A stretch of 64,000 nt of DNA from assembly GCA_003388555.1 (NCBI GenBank), contig QQVD01000034.1:1-64000 (forward strand), written 5' to 3'. This document shows positions 41,401 through 49,582 of the stretch, piece after piece (the first letter of the stretch is position 1; each line of letters begins with the position of its first letter). The stretch is from Acidobacteriota bacterium (GTDB taxonomy: Bacteria > Acidobacteriota > Thermoanaerobaculia > Multivoradales > Multivoraceae). Both the position numbers and the translations under genes were made by a program. The notes under the pieces are model-generated. The model saw nothing but the letters and a program-made list of their open reading frames with translations, was not told the origin of the DNA and did not search any database.

Positions 41401-42261
41401 CTGCTCGATCTGCTCGACCACGGAATCGAGCTGGTGGCGCCAGGTGACGGCACCGCCGCGGCGGCGCCGGTTCTTGCGCGAGCGCTGGGTGCGGCGGTTC
41501 TTCTTCGATCCCTGACCCTGGTGATTCTGCTGGTTCTGCTGGCCCTGCTGGCTCTTCGAGCCGGAGCCGTTGCTCGACTGCGTCGCCTCGATGAGCTCGA
41601 ACTCCTGCCACTGGTTGGCGCGGTCCTTCCGCAGGCTCAGGCGATCTTTGCCGTCGGGCTGATGCTGTGGCTGGTTCGAGGACAGCTCGAGCAGGGTCGC
41701 CCAGAGGTGCTTGCAAGGCGTGCCGCCGGCGAAGCGCTCGCACTGGCAGTAGACGTGGAGCACACGGTCGTCGGCGACCCGCGACCAGTCGATGCCCACG
41801 CCGTAGGCGTCGCGCTCGGTGCCGTCGACCAGGGCACGCGCCCTGTTGCCGTGCACGTCGAGCTGCACCCGGCCCTGCATGAAGTACTTGGCGCCACGCT
41901 GCCGGTCCTCGGGCCGGAAGTGTGACGAGCTGCGTTGGTGCAGCCCCAGCTTGCGCGTCTCGCGCTGGCGGCCCCTGGCCGATCCGCGGCGCCGTCGCCT
42001 CGACGGGGAGCCGTTGCCCTGGCCGGTGGACTGGTCGCCGTTGTTCCCGGATGCCTGCTGGCCATCGTCGCGGGAGGCCTGGCTGGACTCGGGAGCGCCG
42101 GCGGAGTCGCCGCTCGTGGCGCCGTTGCCCGACGTCTTGCCGGACGCACTGCCAGACGTCTTGCCGGCCGCCGCGCGGCGGTTCTTCTTGCGCCGCGGCG
42201 GGCGCTTCTTCGGCTTGGCCTGCTCGGTTCCGGAATCGGAATCGGCCGCTGGTTCGGTCAT
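38407..42261 (-). CDS. SNF2-family helicase with SWIM zinc finger
   Basis: 1284 aa. The N-terminal 100 residues are low-complexity, charged and Ser/Gly-rich. A SWIM zinc finger ([17 protein letters not shown], about 168-185) follows. The SNF2 ATPase has Walker A [9 protein letters not shown] (about 852), Walker B LDEAQ (about 947), and a helicase C half (about 1130-1240) with [20 protein letters not shown] and RAHRIGQ. Bacterial SWIM-SNF2 proteins such as the HepA/YwqA group are DNA-dependent ATPases of uncertain role in recombination or nucleoid remodelling. The middle 250-800 is a less conserved region seen in this family. ATG 42261 begins a basic N-terminus ([14 protein letters not shown]). 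A long plus-strand frame on the reverse side is a shadow. Confidence 0.9.
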   Translation of the reverse strand: [1284 protein letters not shown]

Positions 42262-42806
42262 CGGGTCATCGCTTGGATGGCGGGTCTCGTTGGAGTCTCG
42301 ACCACTCGGAGGAGCTCGGCCCGGTGGCAGCCGCGTCGAGGACGCGGGCGCCGGACGCTCCCGGGACGCCTGGCTGGGCGGTGCTACGGATCGAGACGAG
42401 CTTCTTGGGATGTGTGGAGGTCGACAGGTGCGGTCCTGTTCCTCGACCGGGCGCAGGTGATCTGGCTACAGCGCTCCCTGGTACTGGTCCGCCGCGCCCG
42501 TGCAGGGCGGAGGCGGTGCGCCACCAAGTCGAAGGTCGTTGGGGCCTTGGTTCGCGGCCTCTTCAGTCGATCACCGCGACTCGACGATGGCGCGTCGGCG
42601 CGGTTCGAGGCGTCCGGTCAGCGGGACACCCGTGCGTCGTGGTCAGCTCATCGAGGCTGACGGTCGGCTGGTGGCGGAAGAGATCGCAAGTGTCTCCGCG
42701 ACGCGACTGCCGAAGGACGACGTGAGACGACTCTAGCAGCATTGAGAGACCTGATGGCAAGCAGGAGTCGTCGCGCCGTCGCGGCGGCAGCCGGTCGGGA
42801 GTCGCT
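42262..42806. other. Intergenic stretch of 545 bases
   Basis: It lies between the SNF2 gene start and the end of the phosphodiesterase gene. Short open frames on both strands lack ribosome sites and plausible proteins. No hairpin with a T tract, tRNA or repeat was recognised; it likely holds the SNF2 promoter. Confidence 0.45.
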
Positions 42807-44225
42807 CTAGGGCCGCGACCGTTCGAGCGCAGCGCTGCGAGCTCGAGGGTTCGAGGCGCGCGGCGCCAGGATCGAGGAGAGCGCTCCCGGATCGCCGTCG
42901 TTCGGCGCCGGTGGGATCTCCAGGATCCGGCACAGCAGCTCGTAGATGTGCACGTTCTCGAAGCGACCTGGCCTGGCGCCGGCGACGAACGAGGGGCCGC
43001 TGGCCACGAACAGACCGTGCATGCGCGGATCGCGCGGATCGGGTCCGTGGTGTCCGCCGAGCGGGCCGTCCGGCATGCGCTCCTTCTGCGACCGGCGTAC
43101 CGCCTCCCAGCCGACGTCGGGCACCGCGACGATCGGAGCGATGCGCTTCGAGCCGGCCATGTGGAAGGACGGCGGCAGCTCCTCGCGCCGGTAGACCCTC
43201 AGGTTCGGGTGAGCGCCCTCGAGTCGATCGAAGAGCAGATCCTCGCGTCCCGGCCGGGGGAAGATCTGCACCAGCGCGCCGCTCTCGAACAGCTCGCCCT
43301 CCTCGAACTCGGCCAGATCTTCGAGCACCACGACGCGCTCGGAGTGGATCTCCGCCATGCCGTGGTCGGAGACGATCACCAGGTCGGTGCGCTGGCGGGC
43401 GCCGAGCTCGTCGAGGCCGCGCAACAGCTCTCCGATGCGGGCGTCGACGTCGGCGATCGTGGCGTGTGCCTGTGCAGACTCCGGTCCGTGGCGATGGTTG
43501 GTGCCGTCGGGCTGCTCGAAGTACAGGGTGATGAATCGCGGGCGCCGGTCCGGGTCGAGTGCGAGCCAGTCGAGCACCTGCTGCACCCGATCCGAGAAGG
43601 GGACGTCGGAGTCGAACGGCGACCAGTGGGTCGGCTGCACCCCACGGATCTCGGCTTCGGTGCCCGGCCAGAACATCGCCGCGGTGGTCAACCCGGCCCT
43701 GGCCGCGGTCACCCACACCGGTTCGCCTCCCCACCACCGCGGGTCGGTCACCGCGTCGCGGTCGGAGAGTCGGAACTCTCCCAGCTCCGGATCGCGCATG
43801 TTGTTCGAGACGATGCCGTGGTTCTGCGCGTAGAGCCCAGTGACGATCGAGTAGTGGTTGGGGAAGGTCTTGGTGGGGAACACCGGGATCAGGCCGTCGG
43901 CGCGCACGCCGCTCTCGGCGAGGGCGCGCAGGTTCGTCGCTTCGGGGAAGTCGAGCTGGTCCCAGCGGAACCCGTCGAGCGAGATGAGCACGAGGGAGCG
44001 GGGCTCGGTGGCCGTGGCCGCGGCGGACCCGGAGTGCCGGTCGGCGCCCTCGGGGGCGGGGTGGCTCGAACAGCCCGCCAGCGGCAGCAGGGCGAGCAGA
44101 GGAAGAGCCAGCAGCAGGAGAGAGCTGGCTGCCCGCCGCGCTCGCGGCGGCTCGGAAATCGCCCTTCGTGGTCGCAGGTACGCCGTCGACGGGTGATGGC
44201 CGTGGGTGTGCAATTCGCTGTTCAT
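42807..44225 (-). CDS. ENPP-type phosphodiesterase lipoprotein (alkaline phosphatase superfamily)
   Basis: 472 aa. The lipobox LLPLAGC places Cys at 52. The metal-binding core starts SLDGFRWDQLD (Asp 84) and reaches the nucleophile Thr 120 in FPTKTFPNHYSIVTGL, the hallmark of ectonucleotide pyrophosphatase/phosphodiesterases. Further ligands are in YFEQPDGTNHRHG, VSDHGMAEI and GGHHGPD. It should hydrolyse phosphodiester or pyrophosphate bonds of nucleotides or lipid headgroups outside the inner membrane. ATG 44225 gives a His-rich N-terminus before the membrane segment. The gene is a single unit, 246 bases from the aldolase gene on the same strand. Confidence 0.9.
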   Translation of the reverse strand: MNSELHTHGHHPSTAYLRPRRAISEPPRARRAASSLLLLALPLLALLPLAGCSSHPAPEGADRHSGSAAATATEPRSLVLISLDGFRWDQLDFPEATNLRALAESGVRADGLIPVFPTKTFPNHYSIVTGLYAQNHGIVSNNMRDPELGEFRLSDRDAVTDPRWWGGEPVWVTAARAGLTTAAMFWPGTEAEIRGVQPTHWSPFDSDVPFSDRVQQVLDWLALDPDRRPRFITLYFEQPDGTNHRHGPESAQAHATIADVDARIGELLRGLDELGARQRTDLVIVSDHGMAEIHSERVVVLEDLAEFEEGELFESGALVQIFPRPGREDLLFDRLEGAHPNLRVYRREELPPSFHMAGSKRIAPIVAVPDVGWEAVRRSQKERMPDGPLGGHHGPDPRDPRMHGLFVASGPSFVAGARPGRFENVHIYELLCRILEIPPAPNDGDPGALSSILAPRASNPRARSAALERSRP

Positions 44226-44471
44226 GAGGCCTTCCGTGAGCGGTCGTGGTGCGGGCTGTCTTTCGCGGACGCTGCGGCCGTCGGGGGTTCTCGGGTGGTT
44301 GGGGCTCTCGCGCAGGTCGATGGCTGTGCTGCGGTTCTCGGAGGCCCAGGCGCCGCCGGCTGCCGGCACCGGGAGCCGAGCGGCCGGCCGTGGTCGAGAG
44401 GACGACGGATGTCGGCTGGCGCTCGTTGCGAGGAAAATGCTGCGACCCGGTGGCTGCTTCCGATGCGGCGG

Positions 44472-45209
44472 TCAGGGAGCCACCGCCGCCGATCCTCGTG
44501 CGCGGCGCTCGGACCAGCCGCGGGTCAGCTCGCGGATCGCCTCCTCGGGCAGGGGACGCTCGCCGCCGAGGCGACGGGCCGCGAGCACGATGCGGGCGCA
44601 GCGATCGACCAGGCGGGTCATGTCGAGCGCCTCACCGAGGTCCCGCCCGACGGTGAGCAGGCCGTGGTTCGCCAGCAGCACCGCTGCGCGCTCACGCAGG
44701 TGCGGCGCCGCGACGACGGCCAGCTCCCGCGTTCCGGTGAGCCGGTACTCGGCCACCGGGACGTCGCCGCCCAGATAGTAGGCCATCTCCTCGAGCACGC
44801 AGGGCAGGCTCTGCCCGGCGGTGGCGAAGGCGGTGGCATGCACGGCGTGGGAGTGCACCACGGCGCCGATCTCCGGCGCGGCGTCGAGCGCCGCCAGGTG
44901 CAGAGCCAGCTCGCTCGTCGGGCGACGTCCCTGCCGCGAGCGCACCACCGAGCCGGCGTCGTCGACGACCACCAGGTCCTCGGCGGCGAGCTCACTGTAG
45001 GGCACCGCGCTCGGCGTCACCAGGACGTGATCGCCGTCGAGCCGGCAGCTCAGGTTGCCCGCCGTGCCGCTGACCAGTCCGAGCTCGAGCAGCCGTCGCG
45101 CCGTCCCGGTCATCTCGACGCGCAGCGCCGCCTCGTCGGCGTTCGCCCGGCGCGGCGCGGAACCCGGGTCGTTGTCGTCTCCCGCTCTCATCGCCCTCAT
45201 CGCCCTCAT
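44472..45209 (-). CDS. Class II aldolase/adducin-family protein
   Basis: 245 aa, resembling L-fuculose-phosphate and L-ribulose-phosphate 4-epimerase family enzymes. The zinc-site motif VVHSHAVHATAFA gives the His pair, ANHGLLTVG the third His, and LVSGTAGNLSCRL the substrate loop. It would catalyse retro-aldol cleavage of a phosphorylated sugar; the substrate is unknown. Three ATGs at 45209, 45200 and 45191 (MRAMRAMRAG, a nine-base duplicated start) leave the exact start unsettled; 45209 has AGGGA nearby. It is divergent from the second TonB receptor gene and shares its 264-base upstream region. Confidence 0.8.
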   Translation of the reverse strand: MRAMRAMRAGDDNDPGSAPRRANADEAALRVEMTGTARRLLELGLVSGTAGNLSCRLDGDHVLVTPSAVPYSELAAEDLVVVDDAGSVVRSRQGRRPTSELALHLAALDAAPEIGAVVHSHAVHATAFATAGQSLPCVLEEMAYYLGGDVPVAEYRLTGTRELAVVAAPHLRERAAVLLANHGLLTVGRDLGEALDMTRLVDRCARIVLAARRLGGERPLPEEAIRELTRGWSERRARGSAAVAP

Positions 45210-45358
45210 GGCATCCCTGGTCGAGCGATCCGATCGCAGTCGGTCGTCGGCCCTTCTTCGCAAGCTAAGGGAGAGCTCCCGACAGGGTCAAGCGAGCTCC
45301 GGCGCCCGCCGGACCACCTCGGCTTCGCCCGACGGGGTCGCGAGGCGATTCGGGCTGC

Positions 45359-45387
45359 TTGAAATAGGATTTTGATTAGTCTAAAAT
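45359..45387 (+). promoter_or_regulatory. Sigma70-like promoter overlapped by an imperfect palindrome
   Basis: TTGAAA (45359-45364) and TAAAAT (45382-45387) are 17 bases apart, nearly ideal spacing and sequence in a very AT-rich island of a GC-rich genome. TTTTGATTAGTCTAAAA (45370-45386) is an imperfect palindrome with TTTT/AAAA arms over the spacer and -10. This is the layout of repression by a DtxR/MntR- or Fur-like regulator. It lies 87 bases before ATG 45474. The reverse strand reads TAGACT at 45378-45383, so the divergent aldolase gene might share the site. Confidence 0.6.
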
Positions 45388-45473
45388 GCCGCAGAGGTCT
45401 CGGGATATCCGACGAGGCGCGGTCAGCGCCCTCGGGAACCACAGCCTTCCCCGCTCGCTCTGAAGACCCCTCC

Positions 45474-47906
45474 ATGTCCATCGCGCGCCGGAGCCGCCCA
45501 ATCGCGCGCCGAAGCCCGAAGATGACGATCCCTCCCCGCCCCGGAAGTGCCTCCCAGCTCCGCAGGGAGTCCGTGCGGCGATGCTCGGCGTGGCAGCCGC
45601 CGGCCCTGCGCCGCCGCAGCGTCGGGGTCGTCGTCTCCGGTCTGCTGCCGGGTCTGCTGGTCGTCGCCGCGGCGGCAACGGCCTCCGGTCCGGAGGACCG
45701 AACGCCGTTTTGCTCTCACCCGGTGCGGGTGCTCACCCCGGACGGCGTGCCGATTCCGCAGGCACGCATCTCGCCGGTCGGCAGCGAGGGCGGCGCCACC
45801 ACCGATGCCGAGGGCCGAGCCTGCCTGGCGGACGCACCGGCGGGGACCACCCTCATGGTCACCGCCTCGGGATGGGCCGTGGGCGGCGGCAGCCTGGCCG
45901 CGACGAGCGATGCGCCGGAGAGGGAGATCGTGATCACCCTGCAGCCGGCGTTCGGCGAGGAGATGGTGGTCAGCGCCACCGGCAAGCTGCGCCGGCTGCA
46001 GGATGTGCCGGTGCATCTGCAGCAGATCGGTCGCGACCAGATCGTCGCCAGCGCGGCGCGTTCCCTGGCCGAGGCGATCGAGTTCACACCCGGCCTGCGC
46101 ATCGAGAGCAACTGCGCCAACTGCAACACCACCTCGGTGCGGCTGCTCGGGCTCGAGGGGCCGTACACGCAGATCGTCGTCGAAGGTCAGCCGACGGTCT
46201 CTTCGCTGGCCCTGGTCTACGGGCTGGAGCAGATCCCGGCCCGGATGCTCGATGGCATCGAGGTCCTCAAGGGCAGCGGCTCGGCTCTGTACGGCGCCAG
46301 CTCGGTGGCAGGCACGATCAACCTGCTGCCGCACCAGGCCGATCACACCCACGTCGACCTCGCCTGGGAATCGAGCCGGCTGCAGGGGAACGACAGCCGC
46401 AGCGGCGGCTCGTTGCGCGGCCTGGTCGACTGGGGAGCCGCCGACGGCCGCAGTTCGGCCAGCGTGCACGGGCAGCGCGACGAGGTGCCGGCGGTCGACG
46501 TCGACGGCGACGGTTTCAGCGAGGTCACTCGCCGCGAGCTGCTCGCCGTCGGCGCTCGTGGCCACGCCCTGTTCGGCGACGACGGCGGCTGGCAGCTGAC
46601 CGCCGACCTCAACTGGACCGACGCGGCGCGGCGCGGAGGCGATTTCGAGCGCATCGCGCTGCCACCCGATCAGACCGCGGTCACCGAGGCGATCGACACC
46701 CGCACCGTCGCCGGCTCGCTGCGCCTGCTGCACGTCGTCTCCTCGCGGGTCGACCTGCGCGCTGCGCTGTCGCGGGTCGAGATCGAGCGCGACTCGTACT
46801 ACGGCGCCGATTTCGATCCCGACGCCTACGGTGCCTCGAGCGGAGCCACCACCGTTGCCGGCCTGCAGGTGCACCACGCCCTGCGCCGCTCCACCCTCAC
46901 CTGGGGCGTGCAGGCGGAACGTGACGAGCTCGTCGACGTGCAGCTCGGCTACGGCCGCCAGATCGAGGAGACCAACGAGAACGTCGGTCTCTTCGCCCAG
47001 GAGGACCGTGCTCTCGGCGGCGGCTTCAGTCTGCTCTACGGACTGCGGGTCGACCAGCACTCGGCGATCGACGATCCGATCGTCTCGCCGCGCGGCGCCC
47101 TGCTGTGGAACCCCAGCGACGACGTCACGCTGCGCGCCGCGATCGGCACGGGCTTTCGCCCGCCGTCGACCTTCGACGAGGATCTGCACATCGAGCTTGT
47201 GGGGGGTGGCGTCGCGCGAGTGGTGCGCGACGATCCCGAGCTGGTGGAGGAACGGTCGCGCTCGGCGCTGTTCAGTCTCGAGTGGCGGCCGACCTTGGGC
47301 CGCCGCAACAGCGCCGCCTTCGAGCTGTCGCTCTTCGAGACCCGTCTCGCCGACCTCTTCTTCCAGCGCGAGCAGGACGACCCGCAGACACCTGAGCTCG
47401 AGCTCCTGCGCGTCAATCTCGGCGGCGCCCGGGTGCGTGGCATCGAGGGATCCGGCTCGCTACGGGTCGGCAGCGCGGTGCAGATCGACGGCGGCCTGGT
47501 GTTGCAGAGCGCCCGCTTCGACGATCCCGAGCCCGACTTCGGCAGCCGCGATTTCTACCGCACGCCCGAGCTCTACGGGACGCTCAGCCTGCGCTGGCAG
47601 CCGGCGCCGCGCTGGTCGCTGTTCGTCGGTGCGATCCACACCGGTGAGATGCTGGCGCCCCACTACGCCGGCTTCATCCCCGAGGATCGCCTCGAGCGCA
47701 CACCTTTCTTCCTCACGCTCGATGCCAACGCCTCGCACACCTTCGAGCTCGGTGGCGAACGGCAGATCGTGCTGACGGTCGGACTGCGCAACCTCACCGA
47801 CGAGTACCAGCAGGACCTCGACCGCGGGCCCCTCCGCGATCCCTCCTACGTCGTCGGCCCGCGGGCGCCACGTTCGCTCTTCGCTGCGGTCGACCTGCGG
47901 TTCTGA
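45474..47906 (+). CDS. TonB-dependent receptor with CxxC in the plug
   Basis: 810 aa. After an Arg-rich region and signal (VVVSGLLPGLLVVAAAATA) there is a short carboxypeptidase-like beta domain, then the plug: GKLRRLQDVPVHLQQIGRDQ, SLAEAIEFTPGLRIESNCAN and GIEVLKGSGSALYGASSVAG. The plug holds a CxxC at residues 214-217 (NCANCNTTS) followed by VRLLGLEGPYTQIVVEG, a pattern shared with certain Bacteroidota receptors. The barrel ends in VDLRF. A TonB box is not certain. ATG 45474 is chosen; ATG 45522 is a possible later start. The gene lies downstream of a clear promoter and operator-like palindrome and five bases ahead of the TlpA-like gene. Confidence 0.85.
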   Translation: MSIARRSRPIARRSPKMTIPPRPGSASQLRRESVRRCSAWQPPALRRRSVGVVVSGLLPGLLVVAAAATASGPEDRTPFCSHPVRVLTPDGVPIPQARISPVGSEGGATTDAEGRACLADAPAGTTLMVTASGWAVGGGSLAATSDAPEREIVITLQPAFGEEMVVSATGKLRRLQDVPVHLQQIGRDQIVASAARSLAEAIEFTPGLRIESNCANCNTTSVRLLGLEGPYTQIVVEGQPTVSSLALVYGLEQIPARMLDGIEVLKGSGSALYGASSVAGTINLLPHQADHTHVDLAWESSRLQGNDSRSGGSLRGLVDWGAADGRSSASVHGQRDEVPAVDVDGDGFSEVTRRELLAVGARGHALFGDDGGWQLTADLNWTDAARRGGDFERIALPPDQTAVTEAIDTRTVAGSLRLLHVVSSRVDLRAALSRVEIERDSYYGADFDPDAYGASSGATTVAGLQVHHALRRSTLTWGVQAERDELVDVQLGYGRQIEETNENVGLFAQEDRALGGGFSLLYGLRVDQHSAIDDPIVSPRGALLWNPSDDVTLRAAIGTGFRPPSTFDEDLHIELVGGGVARVVRDDPELVEERSRSALFSLEWRPTLGRRNSAAFELSLFETRLADLFFQREQDDPQTPELELLRVNLGGARVRGIEGSGSLRVGSAVQIDGGLVLQSARFDDPEPDFGSRDFYRTPELYGTLSLRWQPAPRWSLFVGAIHTGEMLAPHYAGFIPEDRLERTPFFLTLDANASHTFELGGERQIVLTVGLRNLTDEYQQDLDRGPLRDPSYVVGPRAPRSLFAAVDLRF

Positions 47907-47911
47907 CGCCG

Positions 47912-48511
47912 ATGCGAAGGTCCACCAAGAGCTCCGCCCGGGCCGGTCGACGGCGCGTCGCCCGCTGGTTGTCGTGCTCCCTGCTCGTCGCGTCCGCCGC
48001 GACCGCCGCCGGCGCCACCGACGATGCCCGTGGCGGCGCCTGGACCGGGCTCGAGGTGCGCGACCTCGAAGGCGTCCGGTGGACAGCCTCCGATCTGCTC
48101 GGCCACGTCGTGCTGCTCGACTTCTGGGCCAGCTGGTGCGCCCCCTGCCTCGCCGAGCTGCCGCTCCTGCGACGGGTGCACGAAGAGCTCGCCGACCACG
48201 GCGTCCTGGTGCTGGGCGTCGCGGTCGACGGCATGCAGCGGGCCGAGCTGCGCAGCTGGTTGGCTCGCCACGGCGTCGAATGGCCGCAGATCCGGGAGGC
48301 GACCGACCTGAGCGGGGCGCTGGCGCGTCGCTTCGGCGTCGAGGCGGTGCCGCGCACCGTGGTGATCGATCGGCGCGGCGCGATCGTCGCCGTCGATCTG
48401 CGAGGTGAGGCGCTGCGCACCGTGCTCCGAGACCTGGCGCGGACGCCGGGGCCCCGGGGTGGTGAGGGCGTCGCCGAGGAGACAGTGGAGAACCTTCCCG
48501 GACACCGGTAA
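47912..48511 (+). CDS. TlpA-like thioredoxin-fold protein
   Basis: 199 aa. An N-terminal membrane/signal segment (WLSCSLLVASAATAAGA) is followed by a thioredoxin-like domain with the redox site FWASWCAPCLAELP (Cys 76 and Cys 79) and the cis-Pro loop VEAVPRTVVID. TlpA/ResA-type proteins reduce disulfides in the periplasm, for example in cytochrome c or copper-site assembly. It starts five bases after the TonB receptor stop, clearly co-transcribed. The CxxC in that receptor could be a partner or substrate (inference). The C-terminal 20 residues are a disordered tail. Confidence 0.85.
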   Translation: MRRSTKSSARAGRRRVARWLSCSLLVASAATAAGATDDARGGAWTGLEVRDLEGVRWTASDLLGHVVLLDFWASWCAPCLAELPLLRRVHEELADHGVLVLGVAVDGMQRAELRSWLARHGVEWPQIREATDLSGALARRFGVEAVPRTVVIDRRGAIVAVDLRGEALRTVLRDLARTPGPRGGEGVAEETVENLPGHR

Positions 48512-48878
48512 GCCGTTCCTGCCGTGCTCAGGCGCCGTCACGCGATCTCGTCGGCGCCTCGAGCGTCGCCGCATCTCGATCGAGAGCCCTGAGCCCCTTT
48601 GGCTTCGGCCTCCTCCGCCCGCCGGGCTGCGCTCGTGGACGAGGGTGAGCCGGCGGGTAGGGGATCTCTGGCACGCGCTCTGCAGTTTCCGTCGCAGGAC
48701 CCCGGACCCGTCGGTCCGGGATCGATCCTCCGGTGCAGCGCCGCCCGCGGTGGCGCACGGAGCCGGCGCGACGCCGATCGCTCGCCGCGACGCGCGGGCA
48801 CGGCCACCGGGACAACGGACCTACCCATCACGAGAGGCGCCGGCTCGCGCGTCGCTCGGAGGAGAAGGAGTCGGAGTG
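48512..48878. other. Intergenic stretch of 367 bases
   Basis: It lies between the TlpA-like gene and the BON lipoprotein gene. No gene with a ribosome site, RNA or repeat was recognised. The last 20 bases contain GGAGGAGAAGGAG, the ribosome site of the next gene. Confidence 0.45.
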
Positions 48879-49430
48879 ATGAAGAGGAAACTGCAGAGGC
48901 GGCCGAGCGTGCTGTTGCTGGCGTTCGCGATGATCGGCCTGCTTTCGGTCGCCTGCCGGAGCACCCAGCCGGCGTCGACCCAGGTGGACGACGCGGCGAT
49001 CACCGCCAAGGTCAAGACCAAGCTGACGGCCGATCCTGAGATCAACCCCTTCAACGTCGACGTCGACACCGAGGAGGGCGTGGTGTACCTGCGCGGTCGG
49101 GTCGAAGATGCCGCGACGCGCGCCGAGGCGGTCAAGTTGGCTCGCAACACCCAGGGAGTCGTGCGGGTGGTCAACGAGATCACCCTCGGCGACAAGTCGA
49201 TCGGGGAGCGCCTCACTGACTCCGAGATCGTCAGCCGGGTGAAGACCAAGCTGACCGCGGACCCGGAGGTCAACCCGTTCAACATCGACGTCGACGCCAA
49301 CGACGGTGTGGTGACCCTGTCCGGCCGCGTCCGCACATCGGACCAGAAGCGCGAGGCCGGCGATCTCGCCCGAGGCACCAAAGGCGTGCGCTCGGTGAAG
49401 AACCAGCTCCGCGTCGGCGAGACCGACTGA
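48879..49430 (+). CDS. Lipoprotein with two BON domains
   Basis: 183 aa. A lipobox (LLSVAC, Cys 26) is followed by two BON domains (about 38-105 and 112-180). Both open with a related helix, ITAKVKTKLTADPEINPFNV and IVSRVKTKLTADPEVNPFNI, then VDVDTEEGVVYLRGRV or VDANDGVVTLSGRV. BON domains bind phospholipid or stabilise the outer membrane, as in OsmY, which is stress-induced. The near-identity of the two copies suggests recent duplication. GGAGGAG and GGAG lie before GTG-ATG at 48876-48881; ATG 48879 is chosen. Confidence 0.85.
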   Translation: MKRKLQRRPSVLLLAFAMIGLLSVACRSTQPASTQVDDAAITAKVKTKLTADPEINPFNVDVDTEEGVVYLRGRVEDAATRAEAVKLARNTQGVVRVVNEITLGDKSIGERLTDSEIVSRVKTKLTADPEVNPFNIDVDANDGVVTLSGRVRTSDQKREAGDLARGTKGVRSVKNQLRVGETD

Positions 49431-49447
49431 GGGACGACGAGCGGAGC

Positions 49448-49468
49448 CCCTCGTGTCGTGCACGAGGG
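49448..49468. terminator. Hairpin between convergent BON and hybrid-kinase genes
   Basis: A perfect eight-pair stem (CCCTCGTG with CACGAGGG) around TCGTG, 17 bases past the BON gene stop. No T tract is present. It may end transcription from the left and, less directly, from the right. Confidence 0.55.
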
Positions 49469-49582
49469 TCCCTGGCAGGAGCGGGTGCTGCCGAGTCGCG
49501 TTCGACTCGGCCACCCGCTCGTTTCGTTCCCGGGAGCCGTCGGACGCTTCGCCGGGCGCCGCGGGTGCGCGCGTCCCCGCTG

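Noticed and set aside
37738-41925. A 1395-residue open frame on the plus strand opposite the SNF2 gene
   Set aside because: It overlaps the CNNM and lipoprotein genes in another frame at its 5' end and is the antisense shadow of a well-conserved helicase with intact Walker and SWIM motifs.
42262-42806. Small frames in the 545-base gap considered as a small gene or RNA
   Set aside because: No ribosome site, no sensible protein and no strong secondary structure.
42948-45362. Plus-strand frame of about 800 residues opposite the phosphodiesterase and aldolase genes
   Set aside because: Antisense shadow; both minus-strand genes have clear catalytic motifs and this frame has none.
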